Positions 33,897 to 43,111 of a DNA stretch of 64,000 nt are shown piece after piece. Within the stretch, counting starts at the first letter, position 1. The number at the start of each line of letters is the position of its first letter. The DNA lies in contig NW_023503555.1 of the NCBI RefSeq assembly GCF_014529535.1, forward strand, positions 992,001-1,056,000, read 5' to 3'. Below the pieces are notes generated by a model that saw only the letters and a list, made by a program, of their open reading frames with translations, did not search any database and was not told the DNA's origin. Source of the DNA: Bradysia coprophila (taxonomy: Eukaryota > Arthropoda > Insecta > Diptera > Sciaridae). The position numbers and the translations under genes were made by a program.

Positions 33897-34251
33897 ATGA
33901 AGTGAGTCACCCCTCGCATTCCGGTCGATGATGATACCAAACAAAGACAATAATTGCAGATGGCTTCTTATTACGATAGAGAACGTAACGATACTTTTTG
34001 AGCTTAGCTGTGCGTTAGGCAGCAAAGCAGGAGGATTAAAGATCTTACGTTTTTGGTTGATTAGAAACGTAGGCTGAATCATAGCAGTGTTAGGCAGCTA
34101 AAAACGCGTTCAGGATTATAAAACGCTCATTTACATATCGACCGACACCTACACACTCGACGGTTGATTGAAGAGTTATATTTTTAAGTGCTTACAGACA
34201 ACATTCCAATGTATGTTATAAATCGAAGACATCCCGAACTTTGTCTCTTAC

Positions 34252-34463
34252 CAACGCACTGCTCCTAGCATGAACATAAGAAATATTTGGAGGCTGATGA
34301 AGTCACAGTAGGCACTGCGATTTTTTCGTAAAGATAGATGACGTGTTTTCGTGGTATGAGTTAAAACACACAATACAATCAATCTTAAGCGGTAGCTCTC
34401 ATCACAAAAGCCTCCAAATTGGACATTTGTCAAAGTAGTGTTCATGCTAGGAGCAGTGCGTTG
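34252..34463. mobile_element. MITE, 212 bp, 7-bp target duplication
   Basis: The ends CAACGCACTGCTCCTAGCAT and their inverse match perfectly for about 24 bases. CTCTTAC flanks both sides (34245-34251 and 34464-34470). The interior is weakly self-complementary. It lies 54 bases downstream of the donor of the TTLL4-like exon, in what would be its intron. Confidence 0.8.
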
Positions 34464-34517
34464 CTCTTACAAAATCACCAATATTTCGCAACGGAAAATT
34501 CAAAACCAGACACTTAC

Positions 34518-34766
34518 TTCTTAACAGCCGGAATCCAGTGTTCGCAAGCACTTTCCGTATGACGATCGGCGTTATTGTGGTGAGCTTCCATTTGAGAACT
34601 TTTGTGATAGCTGCTGGTATTGCGGGACCTTTTTCAAGGTGATCGGCGAACGTAATATATGGAGGCACGTATGGAAAAGGGCTAGCCGATAGTGGGCCGG
34701 ATTCGGGTCGACTGCCAATCATACTGTCGGTCCATAAATTGGCTTCCGCACGGCGTTGTTGGTCGA
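34518..34766 (-). CDS. TTLL4-like exon (tubulin polyglutamylase family), partial
   Basis: The minus-strand frame contains FPYVPPYITFADH, VLKWKLTTITP and NTGFRLLR, which resemble the segment just before the TTL catalytic domain of TTLL4. In complete proteins a GxWG/NDW motif and the ATP-grasp domain follow. The donor A|GTAAGTG (34517) ends the exon in phase 1. I found none of the following TTL exons on the minus strand down to 11 kb. The exon start is uncertain: the frame is open from 34803, and a phase-compatible acceptor AACAACAG ends at 34767 but has a poor pyrimidine tract. It may be a truncated gene, a duplicated fragment, or a gene whose later exons were displaced by the 26-34 kb transposons. 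Confidence 0.5.
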
Positions 34767-35202
34767 CTGTTGTTCTTGACTTTTTATAGTCGTCGTCCGA
34801 TTGTTACGATTTACTAGCTAGTCGAAGTGTTGTTTATGTATATTGTTTCGTTGCATTGCTTTAATGGCAAATTGAATATATCAGTTTTAGCGTTAATAAA
34901 AGCGGCTATCACAACAAAAACTGAAATAGAACTAACAAAACACAAAAAACTGACAAATCCATAAAATGTACTCCGTTTAAAAATGCGATTTATAATTTTT
35001 GCCGGTAGAGGTAATACAGGAAGCTAATCAGGAAGCAGTTACTAGTCTTGAATGATCGGGAAACACAACTTTCAAAAGGTCATTTAGAGTATTAATCACG
35101 GCAAATGAACTACGGAGATCAACAAGCAGCTGAATAAGATCAAACAAAAAGAAAACGAACTAAAAAAGTGAGTAAAATGTTAAAAAAATTTAGAAAACTT
35201 AC

Positions 35203-35665
35203 GAAGCGTTCTAGATGCAAACTTTAAAAAGGAACTCGTATTTTCAGCTTTACTGCGAGTTTCGAACTGCTTGTAAAAATCTGTGACATGTTGGTGCTCC
35301 AATGCAGTTCCATCGGCAGGTGGTTTCGAGGAAATCGCATAAAATATTCGGTTCTCCAAGCTCACAAATGTTGTGTTATCAAGAACTTTGCGTCGTTTCG
35401 AATCTAGAATGAATGGCATGTCCTCATCTTGTTTGAAACAGTCAAACCTGCTTAACAGCCTCCTTAGCTGTGTTAAATCTTCAGCCATTATGACCAATGC
35501 CTCGTAGTTATTAACATATACTTCACATTCATACTCTAAAATTATAATAGTTGAAGAAAATGGTCCTCATTACGAATCGTGACAAAACATGAAAAATCTT
35601 GTGAATGCAAGAAAATGCTTACTTTTACGAATGTCGTCGTTACTTGTCTGCAGAATGTTTCCCAT
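35203..35665 (-). CDS. 5' exons of an unidentified protein starting MGN (possible N-myristoylation)
   Basis: The exons are 35665-35623 (14 codons plus one base, donor GTAAGC) and 35535-35203 (acceptor ATAATTTTAG, donor GTAAGT), joining in frame. The product begins MGNILQTSNDDIRKK, where Gly2 and the following residues fit an N-myristoyltransferase site, then YVNNYEALVIMAED. I do not recognise the family. The second exon ends in phase 1. It could join the TTLL4-like exon at 34766 in frame, or a good TTTTTTAG acceptor at 35160 that leads to a stop within six codons. The duplicated segment 35676-36105 begins 11 bases upstream of the ATG, so the promoter may be borrowed. Confidence 0.5.
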
Positions 35666-35675
35666 CTTTCCCAAT

Positions 35676-36105
35676 TTCGGGTCTACAAAAATTACGATGC
35701 GATTAACATGAAGATGAAAAAAACAACACGACGAAAAACGGAAAAACTCGATAATTTTAATTTCAAAGGAATATGAGATGACGTACTATGTCAATTTAAG
35801 CCGTGTGATACACCTCAGCCATTGAAATGTTATGATCATCACACAAGAAATCACATAAAATTCAATTACTAAATTAAATTAATTTACAGAACTTTTGTTT
35901 GCGTATACACAACATTTTTTCACAAAAGCAAATTCAATAGGCGTCAAAATTATTATGTCAAGTTGTTCTATGTTGTTACCACTTGTTACCGATTACCAGC
36001 TGGTCTACCGGACAATACTCGATATACGGATCTACTTCAAATTTCAGATAATATTTAAATAAGAAATTTTGTATATTTTATGTGATCCGGCAGTTCTAAT
36101 GTTAT
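35676..36105. repeat. Duplicated segment, shorter copy (partner 23260-24075)
   Basis: Same order and orientation as 23260-24075 but missing about 330 internal bases, with CATAAAATTCAATTACTAAA at the junction. It ends abruptly next to the start codon at 35665 on the minus strand, so it occupies the promoter position of that gene. Confidence 0.7.
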
Positions 36106-36188
36106 AATGCAATTCAAATGTTTGTCGATTTATTTGACTAGGTTTTCGGTAGGTAATCAAAATTTCAGGGTATAGATTCTCGTAGCGT

Positions 36189-36358
36189 TCGTAACTTGAC
36201 AATTCTTATGGGATTTTATACACGCAACTGTCAAGTTACGAATATTTGTAGTTACGAAAAAGCGATAATCGTTGCCCAAGAGCCCAATTCTCATACATTC
36301 ATCACTTTAAGAATTCGTAACTTGAAAGTTCTTATGGGATTTTATACGCTCAACTGTC
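36189..36358 (+). repeat. Two direct repeats of about 45 bp
   Basis: TTCGTAACTTGACAATTCTT with ATGGGATTTTATAC and CAACTGTCAA occurs at 36189-36232 and again, with small changes, at 36311-36358. Inverted pieces of the same words (TCAAGTTACGAA) lie between them. Confidence 0.55.
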
Positions 36359-36691
36359 AAACATTATTCTAGTCGTTTTAAAGTTTCTTTTACTAATCTC
36401 CTCCCGGGATATGAGTAATTATTTCATTGACATGAGCTTTAAAACTCATTTCCCGAAAGCTTAGTGAGCAAAATAACTTAAGTGGGGTTGCATCCTTGTC
36501 ACCTTTTGAGGTTGCATCCCTCGCCTTCAGCTCGAGGTGCAATAGCCACACTTGGGAAAATAAATAGTTCCAAAGAAGAACATAAGGGAGAGAAAAGTGA
36601 AATTCGACATATTTCTGATTGGGAGCTGTCGTGGTTTGTATTTGATTCCACACATTAAATCTAGATTTTCATTTGTTAAACGAAATTCATG

Positions 36692-37494
36692 TCAGGCATG
36701 AGCGCCGACGGAGAAACCTCGGCGGCGGCGAAAAAATCGGCTTGAGCCGGCTTAAAACGGCTCGGCTGGAGGTTCCTTTTAACTTTTTTTCAAAATAAAA
36801 ACGTTTAGATAAATTCATGGAAAATGAACTAGTAAGCATGTAAATGAAATTGTACGGAAAGCGAAAATGTAGGTAGAGTAGGTTGTTCAAAGTGCAAGTG
36901 GAACTGGTCTTGTTACAAGCAAGTCTCTAAGTCTAAGGTTCACTAACACGTCACGTTTTATTGCCTCAAAACTTGAACTAAATGGAAAATCATGCTCCGG
37001 TACACTCATTTAACTCATTAAGAAAATGGTTTTCGAGAAGAAATCGAAAGCTCACGAAAATCAAGTAAAAATTGAAAAGAAAAAAAATCGAGAAAATTCG
37101 CAAAGATCGATAAAGTTTTCTCAAATTTGTGAAACTGATTGTGCGCCTTCGGCTCGTTCCGCAAAGGTCATACTTGCCAAAACAACAAACTTAGAAGCGA
37201 TGACGTAATATACCATTCTGGAAAATTCATGAAAATTCAAGAAAATTTTCAAAGTTTTCTTAATTTTGAAAAAAAAAAAATCAAAATGTACTTAAGCTGC
37301 TTAGGATCAACAGGAATCTCGGTTTTCAAAATTATTTCACCCATTCACCTTTCGAAATCTTTATTTCATTTTCCAGCCGTTTCAAGCCGGCTTGAGCCGT
37401 GTTTTTGGCACCGGCTCGGCTGCGGCGCGGCTTGCTCAAAAATGGCCGGCGGCGGCTTGATCGGCGGCTTATTTTCGGCGGCGCTCATGCCTGA
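36692..37494. mobile_element. Element H, 803 bp with GC-rich ends and 6-bp target duplication
   Basis: The ends TCAGGCATGAGCGCCG and their inverse are flanked by TTCATG (36686-36691 and 37495-37500). Both termini are packed with CGGC/GCCG words (GGCTTGAGCCGGCTT) that stand out in AT-rich DNA. The middle is AT-rich with GAAAATT-type repeats. No transposase is seen, so it is non-autonomous. Confidence 0.7.
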
Positions 37495-37509
37495 TTCATG
37501 TGGAATCCC

Positions 37510-38280
37510 TAAAAGCAAGTTAAAATAGAGTGTTAAAAGAGAGCGATTTGTGACTACATACATTCATACATTTTTGACAGCTAACCCCGAGATCAGTTAA
37601 ATTTAACTGGTTTTCGCTCTCCACACTGTTATGATGAGAGAGAAGAAAATACCAGCTAAAGGAGAGCGAAAACCAGTTATATTTAAAATTTATTAAGAAA
37701 AAGTAAATTTGCAAGCAATTTCTCTCATTTTGACGTGTGATCATGAGATCAATTGAATTTAACTAGTCACGAATCGCTCTTCTTTAAATACTCTATAGAA
37801 AATATTCAATGACAAGTATAGAGTGTTAAGTGAGACGAAAACCAGGAGAATATAGTGTTATGATCAGAGCGAGAAAACCGACAACCAGTTTATTGTAACT
37901 TGCCTTGGGGTACTTTTTAAAGTATTTCTTTACTAACTAAAATTGATAGTACTCTGTTTATTTAAAGTTGTTTTCGATTGCTGTCATTTTGATGTGTTAC
38001 CCCGAGAACAGTTATACAAAAATCTATCTCACTCAACACTCTATCACATTGAAATTAATTGCGGCTTGTCAACTCTCGGCACCCTGGACTTTACTTAAAT
38101 AGTCGAGGAATGCCTCCAAATAAATTTCTAAGAATCCAAAACTGAATTCTAGATTTTTAGAAATTTATTTGGAGGCATTCCACGACTATTTAAGTAAAGT
38201 CCAGGATGCCGAAAGTTGACAAGCCGCAATTATTTTGAATGTGCTATACCGCAAGGCAAGTTATAATTAACTGGTCTTCG
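37510..38280. repeat. Complex of repeated and inverted words around element I
   Basis: Words such as AGAGTGTTA, GAGAGCGAAAACCAGTTAT, CCCCGAGA.CAGTTA and GGCAAGTTATAATTAACTGG recur directly and inverted through this stretch. It probably represents one or more nested, decayed inverted-repeat elements. The boundaries are not resolved. Confidence 0.4.
38058..38231. mobile_element. Near-perfect hairpin MITE I, about 174 bp
   Basis: AATTGCGGCTTGTCAACT at the left is inverted at the right. The match continues through CCTGGACTTTACTTAAATAG and GAATGCCTCCAAATAAATT, with only a few mismatches, to a small loop near 38140. It is embedded in the repeat complex 37510-38280. Confidence 0.75.
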
Positions 38281-38573
38281 GTATTTTCGTTCTAATTATC
38301 AGTCAATTCAGTTGAACAAATGAGCCCAGGTTCGTATCGTCCATAGTATATCGAATGCTTGGCTAATGAAGTAAATTTTGCATCAATCTGTTCGGAAATG
38401 CTTGGATAAACCAAGAAGTCAGCTTTACAGTTCAACTGGTGATATTCTAGTCGTGACGTTATGTATATTTTACATACCAACTATAACCAATCTACACAAA
38501 ATAGATCCGACGTGACGGTAAGAGTAAAAGCAGATGGTTGTTCATTATAGATTACATAACGCTCTGGAGCAGT

Positions 38574-38798
38574 CAAGGCTGTATACTTTGGGGAGGTCAC
38601 GCAGATAGATACAGATACGCGGGTTACACACCACAGTTGATGATAAAATGGCCGATTTCATACAAAAATTCACCTACTCTGATGATTCTCGTCGTCTTGA
38701 TGATGTGGTGAATTTTTTGTATATGTAAAGTCATCAGAAGTGGTGTGTTCCCGCGTATCTAATAAAATGGCGGTCTGCGTGACCTCCACAAAGCCTTG
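38574..38798. mobile_element. MITE J, fullest copy
   Basis: The left end has CAAGGCTGTATACTTTGGGG and AGGTCACGCAGA, and the right end the inverse (TCTGCGTGACCTCCACAAAG, CCTTG). Inner paired blocks include ATACGCGGG/CCCGCGTAT and ATTCACC/GGTGAAT. Fragments at 26506-26630 and 43073-43111 belong to the same family. Confidence 0.65.
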
Positions 38799-39043
38799 GG
38801 AGCAGTGAACGCCAAGATTTCAGTAAAATTTGTTGCTTACCTTGCTAGTAACCTTGAATTTGCTATCCTTGCAACTACATGCTTTAAACCCTATAAACCG
38901 TTTAAACCCCACTTCGGGCGCATCAAACGTACTCACCATTATTTTTCTCGTTGACAGCAGTTTGACAGATGTTCAGTTATCCTCCTGTCTTTCACCGAGA
39001 ACAAGTAAAAACGTTTGGACATTTAATTGGAAACAAAACAGTT

Positions 39044-41349
39044 ATGACTACACCGAAAGAAAGCAAAAGCAAAGATGAAGCTGATCCCGAAGTTATACCA
39101 CGTCGCCAGCAGCGCACCGTCGATATTCTTACCTCCAAAACCGGTGGCGCCTATATACCGCCCGCAAAATTGCGTCTATTGCAAGCTGAAATCACTGACA
39201 AATCGTCCGCTGCGTATCAGCGAATCGCTTGGGAAGCGCTGAAAAAATCCATCCACGGCTACATCAACAAAGTGAATGTGGACAACATTGGGATTATAAC
39301 GCGCGAATTGTTGAAAGAGAACATCGTACGAGGTCGGGGTCTGATTTGCCGTTCCATTATCCAAGCACAAGCTGCATCACCCACATTCACACATGTGTAT
39401 GCAGCTCTCGTTGCTGTGATCAATTCCAAATTTCCAAACATTGGCGAACTTTTGCTGAAACGGTTGGTGATTCAGTTCAAGCGAGGATTCCGGCGAAACG
39501 ATAAAATGGTCTGCTTATCGGCGTCTCGCTTCATTGCCCATTTGGTGAATCAGCGAGTGGCCCACGAAATTCTGGCGCTGGAAATTTTAACACTGCTCGT
39601 GGAAACGCCGACCGACGATTCTGTGGAAGTGGCGATAGCATTTTTGAAGGAATGCGGTTATAAATTGCAGGAGGTGTCGTCGAAGGGGGTCAATGCAATT
39701 TTCGAAATGTTGAAAAATATTCTGCACGAAGGCAAATTGGACAAGCGCGTCCAGTACATGATCGAAGTGGTGTTTCAAGTGCGTAAAGATGGTTTCAAGG
39801 ATCACATAGCAGTGATGGAATCGCTGGAATTGGTCGAAGAAGACGATCAATTTACACATTTAATTATGCTGGACGAGGCCACCGATGCACAGGATGTTTT
39901 GAGTAAGTGATTCACTGCCAATTCACGGTTGTGTCGGATGAAGTTAACCATTTTTCTGTTCCAGATGTATTCAAATTCGATGCCGAGTACGAGACCAACG
40001 AAAACAAGTACAAAGGACTCAGCAAAGAATTGCTGGGCAGCGATGCCAGTGGTTCTGAAGACGATGAGTCTGGCAGCGGAAGTGACGGCAGTGGTTCGGA
40101 CGAAGAGGAAGCTGAAGGTGCCGAAGAGGAAAAGAAAAATTTGATCATCGACCAAACGGAAACGAATTTAGTGGCGCTACGGCGTACCATCTACCTGACC
40201 ATTCACTCCAGTTTGGACTACGAAGAATGTGCGCACAAGCTGATGAAAATGGAACTGAAACCCGGTCAGGAGATGGAACTGTGTCACATGTTTCTCGATT
40301 GTTGTGCCGAGCAGCGAACGTACGAGAAATTTTACGGCTTGTTGGCTCAACGCTTCTGCAACATCAACAAGATCTACATTCCACCGTTTGAGGAGATATT
40401 CAAGGACACTTACGCAACAACACATCGCCTGGACACGAACCGACTGCGGAATGTCAGCAAATTTTTCGCCCATTTACTGTTCACCGATGCTATCGGATGG
40501 GATGTTATGGAATGTATCCGATTGAATGAAGACGATACGACCAGTTCCAGTCGAATTTTCATCAAAATTCTGTTCCAAGAATTGGCTGAGTACATGGGAC
40601 TGGGCAAACTAAATGCGAGATTGAAAGACGTTACGATCCAGGAATCGTTCAGCGGATTATTTCCCAGAGACAATCCGAGGAATACGCGGTTCGCTATCAA
40701 TTTTTTCACGTCCATTGGATTGGGCGGCCTGACCGATGAGTTGAGAGAACATCTGAAAAAGGCACCAAAACTGATGACACCAACCGTTACGGAAGTACTA
40801 CAAACTAAAGAAGGTAGCAGCAGCAGCTCAGATTCGAGTAGCAGCAGCAGTAGTAGTAGTTCGAGTTCCAGTTCATCCGACTCATCGTCGGATTCGTCAA
40901 GCTCAAGCGATTCGTCGGACAGCAGTGTTTCGGTGAAGAAATCCAAGAAAAAGAAAAAGTCGTCGGGTCGTTCGGCAGCCAAAGTGTCGAAGAAGTCGGA
41001 TACAAATTCACGACGAAGAAAACATTCGTCCGAAGAACGAACATCTGGCAGAGATGATAAGGTTAGAAGAAGAGATGAATCAAAGGCGTCTAAAGAGAAA
41101 CACTCGTCACGACGGGATTCGCGAGAACGGAAGGAGTCGCAGGTGGCTAAAGATAAATACGCACAGCGACGAGACTCACGTGATCGAGACTATGGTCGAG
41201 ACGATCGACGACGTGACAGAGACTCTCCGCGACGCCGTAAGAGGAACAGTGACAGTGACAGCAGCGATAGAATTAAGGACAGCAAACGCAGGAAAGATGA
41301 TCGTCGGTATGGTAAGTCCAAGCGAAGCGTTTCAAGTGAAAGAGAATGA
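39044..41349 (+). CDS. CWC22: CWC22 spliceosome-associated protein (nucampholin)
   Basis: Splicing factor that loads eIF4A3 onto spliceosomes for exon-junction-complex assembly; it acts in the nucleus. The exons are 39044-39902 and 39965-41349, giving 747 residues. Order of domains: short N-terminus, [11 protein letters not shown] entry motif, MIF4G domain (about residues 35-285), acidic Ser/Asp linker, MA3 domain (about 350-540, ending [20 protein letters not shown]), a long Ser run and an RS/RD-rich basic tail. An in-frame ATG at 38969 would add 25 residues. I prefer 39044 because it leads straight into the charged pre-domain sequence, but the upstream start cannot be excluded. The length is shorter than in vertebrates, mainly at both disordered ends. 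AATAAA follows about 40 bases after the stop. It converges on GrpE. Confidence 0.95.
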
Positions 41350-41617
41350 ATGTGTAAGATGAACGGTTGTCGGTGAAATTGATATGGAAATAAAAAGAAA
41401 TGCGAGAGGAAGATCGTCTTCGACTTGTTTCATTTTTCTCCACTATTTCGCTCGTGTGTCTCGGATGCAGGAAGTCTTAATCAGCAATCAAGTGAATGAT
41501 CAGTGTGTGACACTTCGGTATCAGTTGGCTGATTTCTCCGTCAAATAAAAACTCAAACTCGACGAGATACGATGAACTGATTTCTATTTCCTTGCATACA
41601 TCCACCACAGAACAATT

Positions 41618-42758
41618 TCATTTTTTCGAAACGCCCACCAGTGCCGGCCGTATACATCTCTCGCGTAACTTATAACCGACTTTTGTCACCTCAACTACAA
41701 CGTCTGGGTCGACATTTTCACATTGCTGCAAAATATTCCCGAATGAGCAACAAATTCTGAAATGCAAATTCAAATCGAACAAACCTTCTGGAACAGCGCT
41801 TCATGCAAATTGGGATTGAATTTCTCATTGATTGGATTGACCACCTCTAATCCGTGCCGTTTAAAAACTTGCATCAATGACTGTTGCGTCATCGTCAAGC
41901 CTTCGTACAGATTCTTTAAGTGCGGATTCGAGTTGTTTACTTCATCTTTCGGCACCGCGTTGGTCGCATGTCCCAATATGTCTGCCACTTCCAATAAGTC
42001 CTTGCAGAAGCTCTGTATACCGAAAACTTTAGCGTCGTCGATCTGTTTGGTCAAACGTTTCCGTAAATTTTCACTATCGGCCAGCGATCGCTTATACTTG
42101 TCCTGGATGGTTTTAGTGGTGGGAATGGATTAGTAATCGGTCAATGGAATGGTGCAATTCGGCGAGATTTTCTTACCAGCAGTTCATCATTCTTTTCCTT
42201 TAATTTTGTTACTTCGAGTGTTAGCCCTTCGACTTCCGCTGTCGGTTTACTTTCGCTGTCTTTTTGTTCCGGGTCGATAACGTTTTCCTTTCGTTCTGAC
42301 GAAAAATTTCGACTGGACAATGGTGCTGACAATCTGCGGAAAAGAACGTTCTAAATTGGTCGAGATGCATGATATTCCCTAAGTCGGACAGTGGGACATT
42401 GTGAGTAACATGATTCCTGCGGTAGTTTGATTCAAAATAAAAATGTTAAAGCGAACAGATAACCATGAAGGAAACCGAAGCTTCTCGGTCACTGTCACTG
42501 TGTTAGAGAAACAATTTTCAATCAAAAAATCGGAAAATTATTCTACTCAACACATCAACACAGATAACGATTCTGGGCCTCGTTCAGAACACCAAGAGCT
42601 CACAAAAAAGGCAACGCATGAAAAAACATGAAATTTATCAATTTTCGATGTAAGGTTAGAAATTACATCATCCAGAAGAAATTGCCTTTAAGTGCTTGAA
42701 TTTACCGTAAATTTGACGTTTGTTGAAGCAGCGTAGTAAATCTGGGCGATCGGAACAT
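41618..42758 (-). CDS. Roe1: Mitochondrial GrpE nucleotide-exchange factor
   Basis: Nucleotide-exchange factor for mitochondrial Hsp70 in protein import and folding; matrix. The minus-strand exons are 42758-42706, 42333-42177, 42102-41785 and 41725-41618, giving 211 residues. The first exon, 17 codons, encodes MFRSPRFTTLLQQTSNLR, an Arg-rich presequence without acidic residues, as expected for import. The coiled-coil region (LTLEVTKLKEKNDELL) follows, then the GrpE head with NPNLHEALF and the C-terminal strand block GYKLRERCIRPALVGVSK. All introns are GT..AG; the first is 372 nt. It is complete. Its 3' end faces CWC22 with 268 bases between stop codons. Confidence 0.93.
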
Positions 42759-43072
42759 TACGGTCAAGGATGCCATTGTGATATATTTGAGTAAATCTCT
42801 CTAATTCTTTGATATAAATTTCACTGCAGTTCGGTGTGTTCGCTCAAACAACAACTTAACTTTTACATAATCAGAATATGACAATTCTTTGACATGCTAA
42901 CTGGGTGATAAAGTCTAATGTGCCTTACCATCATTGCACACTGTTGGTATAAGACGTACTTTCGGCGAAGCGACTAGTCACAATTTTTTTTATCTCATCA
43001 TCGACCAGTAAGTTCTGTTTGCTGCGTATGATGCCTAGCTTCGGTAGGAAACACTTGAGGGAAGGTTCTGAC

Positions 43073-43111
43073 TCAAGGCTGTAAACTTTGGGGAGGTCAC
43101 GCAGATACTGA
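43073..43111 (+). mobile_element. MITE J end fragment
   Basis: CAAGGCTGTAAACTTTGGGG followed by AGGTCACGCAGATA matches the left end of 38574-38798. No partner end is found nearby. Confidence 0.5.

Larger units (their letters stand above)
28382..33916 (+). mobile_element. 5,535-bp DNA transposon, 8-bp target duplication, unassigned superfamily
   Basis: Termini CGAGGGGTGACGCACTTC (28382-28399) and the inverse of CGAGGGGTGACTCACTTC (33899-33916) match at 17 of 18 positions. Both are flanked by CATTCCGG (28374-28381 and 33917-33924). A 9-bp minisatellite lies just inside each end. A single five-exon gene on + fills most of the interior, and a 325-bp MITE sits in its first intron. An 8-bp duplication is typical of P, hAT, Merlin and Zisupton-type elements. 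The protein lacks obvious hAT features, and its motif order looks P-like to me. This copy carries one in-frame stop but is otherwise whole, so the insertion is probably recent. Confidence 0.9.
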
